From NCBI GenBank assembly GCA_019925105.1, contig JAHGAU010000015.1:558001-622000 (forward strand): a stretch of DNA of 64,000 nt. Direction: 5' to 3'. The translations under genes and the position numbers were made by a program. Numbering within the stretch: the stretch's first letter is position 1; every line of letters begins with the position of its first letter. The stretch is from Niebla homalea. Its lineage: Eukaryota > Ascomycota > Lecanoromycetes > Lecanorales > Ramalinaceae. Below, in pieces: positions 1 to 11,194 of this stretch. The notes below the pieces were generated by a model. The model was not told where the DNA came from. It was given only the letters and a program-made list of their open reading frames with translations, and made no database searches.

Positions 1-1734
1 AGAAGCTTGGAATTTTATGCAGACGTGCACGGATGGGGTACTGCAACTAGTGAAATCGCCAATCGCCGTGAGCTTGTCTCCACCACACATAACGAGATAA
101 AACCAGGCATTAGGCGTGTCTAAGAAAAGGAACATTATGGAGCCTCACTCTGACGATAGGACTTAGGAGCACCAATCAAGTGGAGCGGACCCTCAGATTA
201 CTAGCCAAGACAAAGCCAAGGGTCCACTTGTCGTTACATTCAGTCTTCAAGGGATCAGTGCTGCGCTGCAATGATGTGTGCTTCCTCGGATTTACAAGTA
301 CAATTTAATTCCTAGGTATCCTTGTGTAACCAGACGTGAGCAAGTAATTACAGATCACGTGAGTGCCATCCTCGTATAATGACTCGGAAATTACGTTGTT
401 CTTTTGCCATCTGAAGAGTATCATACTGTTCCTGGATCAACGTTAGGGTATTGAACCATTGTGTAATTTCAGATTTGTTCATCCACTTTCCGACCAAAAG
501 GTCATACAAGACTTTATACTACCTGTACTAATACGGGTAATTCTGAGAATCCGGCTTGCGACTCCGCCGTAGAGACCATGGCGATCTTTTACTACATTTG
601 GAGACTGGCTTATTACGTGTCATCTGCAAGTGTGCAACACTCCACGAGATAGGGACGACCGATCGCAAGGCTGCCTCAAGCAGGTTCTCGAGCCCTGTGA
701 GATCGTGCAGATGACCATTAAGATGGCAGGAGATGCATCTCGGTGAAGACCTCGGTATGCCAGAAGAGGCTTGCCAAGTTGTGCTAAAGTAGGCAAATTG
801 CCAAAGCCGGCAATTTGGCACTTGGTTCAGGGTGATACGAGTTTCACGGGCAGACATGGCGTTCAAACTCTTGCGTGGACCGCTACTCTCCATCCAAATC
901 ACCGGAACGGGATGGATGTAGGCCTGGGTCGGCGCGGCAAGGGATCGACTTATCCAGGCATTCGTACGTCACAACGAGTGAGTGAAAAAGTCGTTTCCCG
1001 GCGGCCAACCTAGCTTCTTAAACCCCGTTTGGTTTCTGAGGGTTGTCCGAACTCCCACGACCTCAGTAGGGCCTGTCACCGGCCCGGCAGCCACAGGGTG
1101 AATTTGTAATCTCCAGCATGTGGCACGGGCCTTGTGGTAAAGATGCATGTCGTAATCGTGCGATAAGAGTGATCACGCAAGTGCTGATCGGGGACACGAG
1201 AATGTCCTCAATGACTAGCTGTTCAATGATATTATATTCCGACCTGCTGTATGACTCGGACTCTGTGCCAGCACATTCACTTTTACTTTGTTGAGCAGCT
1301 GCTACTTGTCACCAGTGGTTAACTGGAAAAGGCCAAAGGGTGTGCCATCAGCTGGTGGAGTCCGCGGGCAAAGCGTACTGAACTGAATGGGGCGTCTGCG
1401 CATATTGAAGCCTAATGAGGTTCATTGAACAATACTATTGATAGAAAGAGACGCTCGGGCTTCACCTAAAGGGACAGCGCTTCTTTTGCTAGAACATTTG
1501 ACATAGTGAATTGACATACCGCAAAATATACCTGACCGCTGGCCTTACTGTAGCGTGCTTTAATTCTGGACAAATAGAAACAAACAGAGATCGAGGTGGA
1601 TCGGAGGACGGTGGCCGAGAAAGAGGAAAGTAGGTACTGTTATGTTGTATAGATAGGAAACGCCCGGATCGTCGGTACATCCTCGGTAAATTGATTCCAC
1701 TAGTAAAGCGATACACATTCACGATGAGAAAGAA
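1..1734. other. Intergenic, no gene recognised
   Basis: No reading frame here has protein-like composition or a family motif. Two short opposite-strand frames around 530-1010 overlap each other and look like chance. No tRNA B-box or TATA-dominated promoter stood out. The last 100 bases or so presumably hold the promoter and leader of the thiolase gene that starts at 1735. Confidence 0.5.
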
Positions 1735-3036
1735 ATGCCATCGAATACGGTGTCCTCTCCTGTCATTATGCCGTCGACCCTATGTGCCTTGTGCAAGAAG
1801 ACCAAAGCACTCATCATAAGACCAAAAGACCATCAGAAATTATGTAAGCAGTGCTTCATAAATGTCTTCGAGTCAGAAGTCCATGATACCATCACATCCA
1901 ATACGCTGTTCCAACAGGGTGAGCGAGTAGCTATTGGTGCATCAGGTGGCAAGGACTCTACCGTCCTAGCTTCGATACTCAAAACTCTGAATGAGCGCTA
2001 CAACTATGGCTTGGACCTAGTACTACTCTCCATAGACGAAGGTATCAAGGGCTATAGAGATGATAGCTTGGAAACGGTAAAGAGGAACTCAGTCCAGTAT
2101 GATTTAACTCTCGAGATCGTGGGTTATGATGAGCTTTACGGGTGGACCATGGATCAAGTTGTCGATCAGATCGGCAAGAAAGGTAATTGTACCTACTGCG
2201 GTGTCTTTCGACGTCAAGCGCTCGACCGTGGTGCTGCTCGTCTTGATATCAAACATGTGGTCACCGGTCACAATGCGGATGATTTGGCGGAGACTGTCCT
2301 GATGAATTTGTTGCGTGGCGATCTGCCGCGTTTGGCAAGAGCCACAAGCATTGTCACTGCCAGTAGTGCAAGTGAGATCAAAAGAAGTAAGCCGCTGAAA
2401 TATGCTTATGAGAAAGAGATTGTACTCTATGCACATCACAAAAGACTGGACTACTTTACCACGGAGTGTATCTACAGTCCTGAGGCCTTCCGAGGGAGTG
2501 CCAGGACACTGATCAAGAATCTGGAAAGGATAAGGCCAAGTGCGATTTTGGATGTTGTGAGAAGTGGCGAGGATATGGCAACACTAGTCCCCGTAGAGTC
2601 CGGTGGAGCTGGACAAACACTTGGAGACCATTTGATTGTAATAGAAGGAGAAGCAGAAGGGGCTGGTGGCTGTGGGAGCGTTAATGGCAGAAGCAGCGGA
2701 GGAGAGATGGCTGCCATGGAGGGCCAACTCTTGGAGGATGAAAAGGTCTCCGATCGAGAAGTCGATATGACAGATTCTGCTGCGACAGTCAATCGGCCTC
2801 AAGGTCAGCAAAAGTTGCCAAAAAAGCTACCACAGCAGCAGATGGGAAGATGTCGGAGGTGTGGCTACCTGTCCAGTCAAGTCATCTGCAAGGCTTGTAA
2901 TTTACTTGAGGGCCTCAACAAGAACAGACCAAAGACCAGCATCCGTGTCAGCATGGAAGAGACTGAGAATGGACCAACTCTGACTCGCAGAATGGAAGGT
3001 CTAGCCGTTGACATAATTAATGGCTCTTCACAATGA
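1735..3036 (+). CDS. NCS6: Cytoplasmic tRNA 2-thiolation protein CTU1/NCS6
   Basis: Single-exon gene, 433 aa. NCS6/CTU1 acts with NCS2 in the cytoplasm, adenylating wobble U34 of Lys, Glu and Gln tRNAs so that sulfur carried by Urm1 can be inserted. Visible features are two N-terminal CxxC pairs (C17/C20 and C37/C40), the PP-loop SGGKDS at residues 70-75, a CTYC pair at 152-155, the GHNADD motif at 178-183, and a C-terminal zinc-ribbon of CxxC type near residue 380. Yeast and human homologues are about 350-360 aa. The extra length is a Gly/Glu-rich insert of about 80 residues between the catalytic core and the last zinc ribbon. The ATG at 1735 gives the expected N terminus, and M12 is a possible alternative. 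The gene ends convergently with the F-box gene, 243 bp away. Confidence 0.95.
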   Translation: MPSNTVSSPVIMPSTLCALCKKTKALIIRPKDHQKLCKQCFINVFESEVHDTITSNTLFQQGERVAIGASGGKDSTVLASILKTLNERYNYGLDLVLLSIDEGIKGYRDDSLETVKRNSVQYDLTLEIVGYDELYGWTMDQVVDQIGKKGNCTYCGVFRRQALDRGAARLDIKHVVTGHNADDLAETVLMNLLRGDLPRLARATSIVTASSASEIKRSKPLKYAYEKEIVLYAHHKRLDYFTTECIYSPEAFRGSARTLIKNLERIRPSAILDVVRSGEDMATLVPVESGGAGQTLGDHLIVIEGEAEGAGGCGSVNGRSSGGEMAAMEGQLLEDEKVSDREVDMTDSAATVNRPQGQQKLPKKLPQQQMGRCRRCGYLSSQVICKACNLLEGLNKNRPKTSIRVSMEETENGPTLTRRMEGLAVDIINGSSQ

Positions 3037-3279
3037 TTTCGACTCTCATGAAAACATAGCGACTATCAGGTCATCACCAGGCGAGAATGGACGCACTTCG
3101 ACAAGCAGCCCTCGGTGTCTCCTCGGCAAACATCATCCTGCATTTTGTTATAACAAAAACTGGGAAGACCATAACCAAATGGCAAAGTTGGCCAGAAGCT
3201 CAGGCGCTTTACGGATTCCCCGGAACTGCAGAGATGTCTCGATCTCGGAGAAGATCATCTATCCGCTAATAGAGTACGG

Positions 3280-5073
3280 CTATCTGTTATCATTGTTGCA
3301 CCATCGCTCGTCTAGACGAGGAAGGCAACGTTGATACAGGCCAATAGGACGCTGTACCAGGAGACGCACATCTTCATTGCCAATTGGATGTTGATATCCA
3401 GCGAGACAGATGACTTGGCGGTCAGGGTCCCATGTCCTTTTGATAGCTTTTGACGACCATGACTTCTTTCGAGGAAGGCGATAGATAGGATCCGGGAATC
3501 TGTCCATGATAGAATTCAGATCTACTTGGACTACCTTATCCTCTAATCCAGCATAAAACATTGGGGAACACTCCGACGGCCTAGACAACGAATATACCGA
3601 GGAGCTACCATGAGGCCTATTACGAGTGTTCGAGGACCAGGAATTGTCCCCTCTGCTGAGGAAGACGTTACAGGCTGGGTTGCTCGTATCATTGCGATGT
3701 CTGTCGGGGTTAGCATGCGGTGACTGCCGGTCAGAGACATCACCGCATAAGTCTGGCGCGCAGACCTGAAGGTCGGTCTTGTAGTAGCTTCCTGCCCCAG
3801 GCAGCCGAATGTCGAACATTTTGATGAGGTTGTGCTCACCACCGCCTGCAACGACCTTCGAATCGCTGAATGAAATCAAGGAATAGATCGCTGCGAAGTC
3901 CACAGAGTCCTCGTATCTGGCCACGACTGTGTTTGCGCACCGGAAATCATGAAGTCGTACAATACCATCATGACCTCCACTCATGCAGATGCCACGGCCT
4001 GCGGCGCTAGAGGCCGGCAAAGGATTTATACAATAAATCGAGGTGGCAAATAGCCCACCCTTCTTGTTGGACTTGAGTGGCATTGTGGGCTTTCGGATCT
4101 CTTGGATGACACTCCTTCCAAAGCCTTGAGTGACATCGATGATTCTGATTGGCTCGGTCGACGGTCCAAGCCCCACAACGAGTTGGTTGTCGCTCAGAAA
4201 ACGGGTCGCCCAAATTTGACTATGTCTTTTCGTTTCCAGGTGATCTTCTGTCGCAAGAGGATTGATCCTTCTGTCCGGCGAACATGTCGGGTAAACCGCC
4301 AGAGACGCCTCTGAAAGGCACGCGGCCAAGAGACCTTTCGAGTTAGTATCAGCGGCTCTCACCGGTCGAGTCCCTGTCTCGAATGTGTTCTGTCGTTGGA
4401 AGCCATGTTGCTCGTGGTCAAAAGATAGCTTTGCCAGGTCGCCACTGGCTCTCCCTACCACAATTTCTTGAGACTGCACATCATGTCCTTGTAATAGCTT
4501 GACGATCGAGATGTCGTCGCGGCCCTCCACAGTACCTTCTTCTCGATACGAAGTCCAACCCATTGACCCGTCACTGAAGGCGGCTCCTTGACGTACTGTT
4601 TGAGGAGATGATTTGATGAAATCATTCCCACCATACACTAACTGCGAACCAGCTCCCCAAGTCACTATCTGATGTCTGGAACACCAAGTGTCGCCATTAA
4701 ACATATCGAAGCTGTCAATGACCGGTGTGAAACCCATGGTCTGTCGGGAATTCTCTCTAGCCGGGCGTTCCCTGTTCTGTCTGGGACCTACATCTCGTGC
4801 AACCAAAGCCTTTCTGTCAAAATTTCGATGCAAAGTCGTCAATGAGTGAGCAGCATCCCTCCAGAACTTCGAGCTACCATTGCCTGGGTGGTTTGTTGCA
4901 AAATTGTGAGAAAAAGGAAAATTGGTATGAACAAATACGCGGTAGCCATCCTTAGTGACCGCGGTAGCGATAGTTTTACAAGTCTGAGCGCAACTGGCCA
5001 GATCCTTCGCAGTCGATATGTGGCGTAGAATTTGACTGATGAGTTCAGGAGGCAATTCATCTATCCTCGGCAT
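3280..5073 (-). CDS. F-box protein with WD40-like repeats
   Basis: Single exon, 597 aa. The N terminus (about residues 4-45) is an F-box: IDELPPELISQIL followed by the Cys-rich second helix. This predicts binding to Skp1 and a substrate-receptor role in an SCF ubiquitin ligase. The remainder contains WD40-like strands, for example SGGHDGIVRLHDFR and GGGEHNLIKMFDIR, consistent with a beta-propeller that would bind the target. Ser/Arg-rich linkers interrupt the propeller near residues 440-490. The target is unknown and I do not recognise a named orthologue. It is transcribed away from the GRAM-domain gene, with 337 bp between the two ATGs. Confidence 0.8.
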   Translation of the reverse strand: MPRIDELPPELISQILRHISTAKDLASCAQTCKTIATAVTKDGYRVFVHTNFPFSHNFATNHPGNGSSKFWRDAAHSLTTLHRNFDRKALVARDVGPRQNRERPARENSRQTMGFTPVIDSFDMFNGDTWCSRHQIVTWGAGSQLVYGGNDFIKSSPQTVRQGAAFSDGSMGWTSYREEGTVEGRDDISIVKLLQGHDVQSQEIVVGRASGDLAKLSFDHEQHGFQRQNTFETGTRPVRAADTNSKGLLAACLSEASLAVYPTCSPDRRINPLATEDHLETKRHSQIWATRFLSDNQLVVGLGPSTEPIRIIDVTQGFGRSVIQEIRKPTMPLKSNKKGGLFATSIYCINPLPASSAAGRGICMSGGHDGIVRLHDFRCANTVVARYEDSVDFAAIYSLISFSDSKVVAGGGEHNLIKMFDIRLPGAGSYYKTDLQVCAPDLCGDVSDRQSPHANPDRHRNDTSNPACNVFLSRGDNSWSSNTRNRPHGSSSVYSLSRPSECSPMFYAGLEDKVVQVDLNSIMDRFPDPIYRLPRKKSWSSKAIKRTWDPDRQVICLAGYQHPIGNEDVRLLVQRPIGLYQRCLPRLDERWCNNDNR

Positions 5074-5410
5074 TTCTCTTCTCGAAATGATATACCAAAA
5101 CGGAGGAAATTATGGACATCTAAACGTACTTGACATTTCTTCGGAATTTTGACCTCCACGCTTATTGTAGACTCAAGATTCTGGCTACGCCCACGCAGCT
5201 AAACGACAGAGGATCATACATGGCTTGCTTGGGCACGTAGAAGAAAATATGCGTGCCGACAAAATTCCGGCATGGCAGCCTTGGGTACCTATGACATCAT
5301 CTCGTCCGGCTCACTTGAGCTCCTTAGATTGATTATATTTTATCCATTCTGGATACGTAACGCCTACTATTTCTCTGATATAGCTGCTTGCTTCCTGCTA
5401 TTATTCGACA

Positions 5411-6395
5411 TGTCTCTAAAGTAAGTGACCCATAGCATCTTTGTCTTCCCCCAGGAAGTAGCAGTTGTTCCGATTTAGTATCAAGTGAATCTGCGAAATC
5501 AGTACTACGCATTATGTGCTCCAACAGAATCTTGCTGATTGATGCAGCTGGGTCATGCTCGACGGGATAAAGGATTTCGTACGACTTCCTCGAGAAAAGG
5601 TGCTCATAACATCGCCGTCGAGAACAACGCTGGGCCTGCAGACTCCGAATTCATATCCCGGAAAGGAACCTTTGTCAATCAAGTGTGCTGATGGCAAGGC
5701 GATAATCACCACTCAACGTGTTCGTTCCCTAATCTTTGCTGATCGAGGCATGGCGCTGACACTGCCAATAGCTCATCTATCTTCCAGCCGCTCCGACCTC
5801 CCATTTACAATCTCTCTCTGCACCTCTGTTGTCTCTGCAAGACACCCACGTCAGCGCCCCTTTTTTCGGGCCCAATGTATGGGAAGGCATCCTCATACCA
5901 ACAGCAGGCGGCGGCTTCTCACCACAGCACCCTGTGGTCCAAATCAGGCTGACCTTCAAAGAAGGTGGCGCCTTTGACTTTCATTCCATATTCGAACGAA
6001 TCAAGGAGCAAGTAGCTCATGCAGCGGAAATCGCAAGGGAAAGTGGAAGGGTCAATCCGAGCCAAAACGGTCCAATTGACGCAGATCTTGAGCAACTGCC
6101 GGCGTATGAGGAGGTGGGAAACGCAGGCCGGATACCTCAACCGGTCTCAGCATCAGCCCAACAACAAGGGACACACATTCAGCGGCCAACCCCAATTCTG
6201 CCTAACGGTGACGAGCGACCAGCTCCGCAAAGAGATGATCAAGACAATCGGCCTTCAAAGCCTGAGCCAGTGAACCCTACTTCACATGCACCTCCTAGCG
6301 AACCACCTCCGGGATATGAAGAGGTGCAAGCTCGAACCGTGGCGGAAAATCTGGAGCAAAGCCTTCGAGAGCATGGAACGAATCAAAGGGAGTGA
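5411..6395 (+). CDS. GRAM-domain, WBP2-like protein with PPxY motifs
   Basis: Three exons (5411-5421, 5548-5719, 5772-6395) give 268 aa and close in frame. The first exon is only 11 nt and encodes MSL plus two bases. Splicing to 5548 yields MSLNWVMLDG, the start typical of WW-domain-binding protein 2 relatives. A GRAM/PH-like fold covers roughly residues 1-140, including the segment TTQRLIYLPA across the second junction. The Pro/Gln-rich tail carries LPAYEEV and PPGYEEV; the second is a full PPxY motif. The family is known to bind WW domains of Nedd4/Rsp5-type ligases and YAP-like coactivators, and an adaptor role here is inferred. The minimal start exon makes this gene easy for automatic callers to truncate. 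Confidence 0.85.
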
Positions 6396-6694
6396 AGATA
6401 CATATTACGCACAGAATTTGCACAATCTACTGAGCGAGGCGCCCGGAGTCTAGACGCGTCGGAAGGCAATCGGTATGCTTAGTCTAGATCTACCTGTATG
6501 GCTCATCATTCATGAATCATATTACCTGGTCCATCGCTCACCTTTGTCTAATCGATTGCTCAACCCGAGAAGCTTCACTAGAAATTGCTGACGTCATCTC
6601 CCGTTCCTCCCGCGTCCTCTTCATCTTCTGCAGAGTGGCCGAGGGGCATTTAATTGCTACAATCGTGTGAACATACAGCTCGTCACTTTACAAG

Positions 6695-7185
6695 ATGATC
6701 ATACATATTGTGCTCTTCGAGGTAAATGTGGAGTTGACAGCAAAGCGATTGGCTTGGGGAGCTACCATGGCTAACGCTTATCAGTTCAAGGGCAGCCTTC
6801 ATCATGATGAGATTCAGGATGTATGTAGCAATCCCCACATCACAGCGGCAGCATCTTTGTTTCGGGGCACACCATGTTTTCTTGAGTTCACAATCACTGA
6901 TGTTGAACTATTTGCAAGACGTGCAACAAGATGCTTGCGCTGAGGGATAAATGCATTCATCCCACCACGAAAGCACCTTATATCCGCACTTCATCAGGTG
7001 GCCGCAACAATAGCATCGAGACCGTCAAAGCAGACTTCTCGCATGGCTTCGTGGTCGAGTTCGAGAGCGAAACGGACAGGGACTACTATGTCAAGGAAGA
7101 TCCAGCCCATCGCGAATTTGTCAAGAGCCTGGAGGGCAAGGTGGAAAGAGTGGGGGTTGTCGACTATGCACCTGGCGTGCTATGA
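6695..7185 (+). CDS. Stress-responsive A/B barrel (Dabb) domain protein
   Basis: Three exons (6695-6721, 6785-6820, 6919-7185) give 109 aa, the usual size of a single Dabb domain. The beginning MIIHIVLFEFK and the central CNKMLALRDKC...PYI pattern match dimeric ferredoxin-like Dabb proteins, and the segment ending HGFVVEFESETDRDYYV is the domain's characteristic strand-helix. Fungal members are small cytosolic proteins, often stress-induced. Some plant and fungal relatives act as polyketide cyclases, but nothing nearby suggests secondary metabolism. Both introns are in phase 0. The second exon is only 36 nt. Confidence 0.88.
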
Positions 7186-7741
7186 AAGCCAATGGATGAA
7201 TCCATACCAATACTGGCATATCACTGGAAGTGAAGGGCAAATCAAAGTCAAGTTCAGATAAGGGAGACGGTATATATCGGTTCGAGGGGTCCAGGGGTCT
7301 TGGAGAAGTGACTACCTAGGTAATTCACACCCGGGCTAAATCCTTCCCGCCTCGCCCGCTTCCCCACATTCCATACTTTATCCAGGCTTGGACGGTTGGG
7401 CAGGCAAGGCAGGGTCCTTGAAAAGGGGCGAGTGAATTAGAGTTGGCGCTCCTTCCCGGCCCTATTAAAGTCGTTGGAAGGCCAGCCGAGGTTCAAGGGG
7501 AAGGTCTGCAAAGCGCAAATACCATTCGAGTCACTCCTCACGTGTCACTTCCTACGAAAAGCCGTTGGTTGCTAATGTATGATTTCCATCTCTTCATTGA
7601 CGATATCTTCGATACACCCAGCCTATAATTTGAAACCACACGTTCTCTTGGGGGGAAAAAAGCAATACTGTGATCCTGCTTTGTTCACATCTCCTGGCTT
7701 GTTCTTTCAACAAGAAATCATAATACAATGAACTTGTCAAT
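7186..7741. other. Intergenic between Dabb and TMEM135-like genes
   Basis: 556 bp with no supported gene. It should contain the Dabb 3' UTR and the promoter of the downstream membrane-protein gene. A GC-rich block near 7330-7380 is followed by AT-richer sequence approaching the start at 7742. Confidence 0.5.
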
Positions 7742-9374
7742 ATGCGAAATTCTATAACCAAACACGGGTCACAAGTTAGAAGTACCAATGTTCTGAGGCT
7801 GTTGACACCGTAAGATGTTCATTGAGTGTTAAGAATCGACCGCATTTGGCCGTCCAGTACCTGAATTGATACTGAATATCACCCGACAGTGCTCTCAAAG
7901 CGTATGGGCTAACCTACACGTCCACGACAGCTCCGAGACTGCTGAAAGTGCTGTTGGTCATTTCTCGAAAGCGGAAAGGCTTCGACAAATCGGCGTCGTT
8001 GGTGAGTAACATGCTTGGAGTCCACTTCATGCGAATAGCAATCACAGTGGGTGATCGGACTGACGCTATGTTCAGCTCTACGCTGCTCTGGTCAAAGCGC
8101 TTGCCTATCATGAATTTCCAATTTTTTGTGGCGCCATTGTCGGCTGTTATACCCTCTTGCAGATCCCAATACGACAAGCCTGCAAGCAGGTCCTGTCCCT
8201 GTTGACATGGAGAGAAGTGGGCTCAACCGAGCTCATTGCTGGTCAGAGACGCTTCTCACGCTTTGTTGCTGCCTTTTTCTCGGCTGGGCTTTGTCTACGG
8301 TTGTTGGATCGCCCACGGAAACAGGGCAGCGGTGACGAAGGTGATGGAGAACATGCAGCAATGGAGACAGATCCTCACGGAACTTCATTGCAGTCGTCAT
8401 CATTAGCTGGACACTCAATTGATCTGACCCTCTTCACCGTCGCCCGTGCCATGGACGCCACGATCACCACCATCTGGAGACACCTCGGACGACATCAAGT
8501 GATCCCCAATAATAGACTCACCCAGGCCCTGTCATCCCACGCGGATACCCTCCTATTCGCCCTCAGCTCCGGCACCATCATGTGGACCTGGTTCTACACG
8601 CCCTCCCGCCTGCCCCGCGAATACAACAAATGGATCGGCGAGGTCGCCCAGGTAGACCCCCGCCTCATCGAAGCTCTCCGCAAAGCCCGCGCAGGTGAGT
8701 TCGTGTACGGTCAGGACGGAGGCGCTGATGCACGGATGTTGCAAGGTATGTGTAAGGAATACGGCTGGCCTGTCGAATGGGGCGATCCTGAACGCACGGT
8801 GCCGATCCCGTGTGAGATCGTCCACATGGGCGCGGGGCCGAATTGCCATTGGCATACCGGAGTGCGATTCATGCGGACGTTTCGGTTCGCACTGGCGACA
8901 AATCTCCCCTTGCAGCTGGTCATGAAGGGAATCATCAGAAGGAGGATGTCAATAGGGATGGTGCAGCAGGCGACAAAGGATGCTGTGCGGTCCTCTGCCT
9001 TCTTGGGAGCGCTTGTGGCTCTGATGTATTATGGGATTTGCCTTTCAAGGACTGTGTTTGGTCCACGAATCTTCAGTCGTGGTCGGATCAGTCCTCAGAT
9101 GTGGGATGCAGGATTGGGTGTCAGGGCTGCGTGTATATTATGTGGGTGGTCTATTCTTCTGGAAGCGCGAAAGAGGAGACAGGAGCTGGCCATGTTTGTG
9201 GCCCCGAGAGCATTGGCTACGCAATTACCGAGAGAGTACGATGCAAAGCATTTTTGGAGGGAGAGGCTAGCCTTCTCTGTTGGCACTGCTGTTGTCTTCA
9301 CACTTGTACAAGAGGATTCAAGGTTGGTGAGGGGCTTGCTGGGACGGGTCCTGAGTGGTATATTGGAAACATGA
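7742..9374 (+). CDS. TMEM135-like integral membrane protein
   Basis: Three exons (7742-7809, 7890-8001, 8076-9374) give 492 aa in one closed frame. The junctions restore family segments: LKAYGLTY after intron 1 and FPIFCGAIVGCYTLLQ after intron 2. Further matches are RFVAAFFSAG, the HADTLLFALSSGTIMW membrane segment, LPREYNKWI, and the conserved PCEIVHMGAGPNCHWH block. TMEM135-family proteins sit in peroxisomal and mitochondrial membranes and influence mitochondrial division and lipid handling. In fungi the function is little studied, so only membrane location and family are claimed. Several hydrophobic stretches, for example around LGALVALMYYGICL, support a multi-pass topology. A GTGAGT inside the large exon (8694) was read through because both sides are conserved. 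Confidence 0.85.
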
Positions 9375-9530
9375 GACTCAAAAGGTCAATCATAGAAAAG
9401 TTCTGAAATCGATCAGATCTCATCATGCTGCAAAGCGAAGCCAGTCAGGAGGATTCGTTCGTCAAGGAATAGCAAATCTCCAGCGTGGCAGGCTCAGATG
9501 TTAAATTTCCTGTTTCTATTCACAAGCCTA

Positions 9531-10669
9531 TCACAGATTCGTCAAGTAGTCCTCAATCTCCTCCTTACTTAACTTCCTGAATCTTTGCCCTACCGCACCT
9601 TCGACTCCCTCGTAACCCAGCAGGTTATTCGCTGGAGCGCCAACGATACCTGTAGATTGGTCAGTCGAACCCACCGACATACAAAACAGAAGAGGAAAAA
9701 AAGGCAAGAAACCTACCAATCTCCACCGTCTCCCCATTCATCTCCCCCTCAATCGTCTCCTTCAACGTCAGTAGCGCGATATGCACCGCATCCTCGAGCT
9801 CCAGATCGTCCTTGTACCGCTTCTCGAGGAAGGTCTTCGCGCTCGTAGCACTCTTCCCAATCGCCGTCGCCTTCCAAGGGAAGTACGAGCCGGACGGATC
9901 GACCTGATACAGGCTCGGTCCCCCCTTCAAAATCCCACCCGTCTTGCGCCGGTTCCCGCCACGACCACCCCCCTTGCTCTCCTCCTCCTCCTCAATCATC
10001 ATCCTCTCCGCCTCCGTCTGTCCACCCCGCGCCGCCTCCTCGCTCTCGGGCTCGACCCCATCGTCCCACCCGGCGACCAACAGGGACACGCCGTAGGGCC
10101 GCACGCCGCCGGATTGGGTGGCCTCCTGCATGACGCGGGCGACATCCTGGACGAGGATGCGGGTGGGCGGGTACTCATTGTAGATGCGCTTGTAGTTCGT
10201 GTGCGAGACCTTGCGGGCCTTGTCGACGAGGACGCGGTAGTCGGGCCCCATGCCCGAGTAGACCATGCCGATGTTCGGGGTGATGAGGGAGACCTTGGAG
10301 AGGGAGGGCGGGTCGATGAGCGGGGAGGAGGATTTCTTCTCGGTGGCGAGGACGATGCCGTTGGTGGCTGTGTCATGATGTTAGGAAAAGGGTGAATGGG
10401 GGGAGGTGATGTGGTGGTTGGTCTGTGAGTTATGATTACCTTTGATTCCGAGGGAGGTGACGCCTTGGTTGACGGCTGCTAATGCATATTCTGGGGGAGG
10501 GCAAGGCATTTAGATCGTGCACCATGGGGTCGGACAGCTATCGAAGCTTTACCTATTTGAACGAGCTTTCCACTGGTCTTTTTGTCAGTCTGCTTTCCAT
10601 ATCTTAGGTCTTGGTGCCCAATCACCTGGGGTTGAAGGTCGTTAGGGAGAAGGAGTATCTGTCCGCCAT
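9531..10669 (-). CDS. PRE8: 20S proteasome subunit alpha-2
   Basis: Five exons (10626-10669, 10553-10572, 10440-10490, 9717-10367, 9531-9649) give 294 aa. The 20S alpha ring gates substrate entry to the proteolytic core. The N terminus [20 protein letters not shown] and the EYAL segment that follows are diagnostic of alpha subunits, and [20 protein letters not shown] identifies alpha-2/Pre8. The second exon is a 20-nt micro-exon encoding most of SGKLVQI. Yeast Pre8 is about 250 aa. The extra length is an insert of about 40 residues, Glu- and Gly/Arg-rich, between AGWDDGVEP and [10 protein letters not shown]. All junctions keep the frame and both ends match the family. Confidence 0.96.
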
Positions 10670-11194
10670 GACGGCTACGAGACACGAACTATTCCTTTGA
10701 TGGGCCTCTTTGTCAGAGCAATCTGATGACTCAGCTTCTTCAAATATTGTTTTGAGAGCTCCTGAGCTGGTCGCTGTTCACCGAACAATTGGGGTTTGGT
10801 GTAGGAATTGGAGGGTTTAAGTTGGGGGTTCAAGGCAGAGCTCGAAACGCGTACAGAAGCCGTGTAGAAATTCTACGGCGAGACTTAATTGCTAGTCCGC
10901 AACTAGCAATATGATGACATTTGAATTCCACTGGTTTATACAAGACATTCCGTCGTGATTCCAATAAAGTTATCAGCCTAGATGGGGTACTCATCGATGA
11001 TGCTCGCTGAGCCAAATTTACAAATCTAGTACTCCACATGATCTTTAACACGATAAGGCCAAAGACGGTAGTCTCATGTCAAGGTATCAAGTTCCATGCT
11101 AGATACATTTTATTTCATTCTTTCACGTGCCGCCCCCATTTATACTAACCTACCCGGAGCTTGCTGCTGACGAGCGTGCCTCACTGTCTCGTGC
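10670..11194. other. Intergenic between PRE8 and the hydrophobin gene
   Basis: 525 bp without a supported gene. It covers the PRE8 promoter side and the 3' side of the hydrophobin gene. No repeats or structured elements were recognised. Confidence 0.5.

Noticed and set aside
1020..1100. tRNA-like segment with GGTTGTCCGAACTCC
   Set aside because: The B-box match is poor, and no cloverleaf with paired acceptor stem could be drawn around it.
8694..8760. Apparent GTGAGT donor inside the TMEM135-like gene
   Set aside because: Reading through keeps a conserved-length linker between two family blocks, and no acceptor preserves frame better.
8843..9406. 187-codon frame overlapping the TMEM135-like gene
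   Set aside because: The other frame carries the conserved PCEIVHMGAGPNCHWH block and membrane helices, so this one is a shadow.
9781..10395. 204-codon plus-strand frame opposite PRE8
   Set aside because: It is the mirror of a GC-rich coding exon, with Arg/Pro/Leu-biased translation and no motif.
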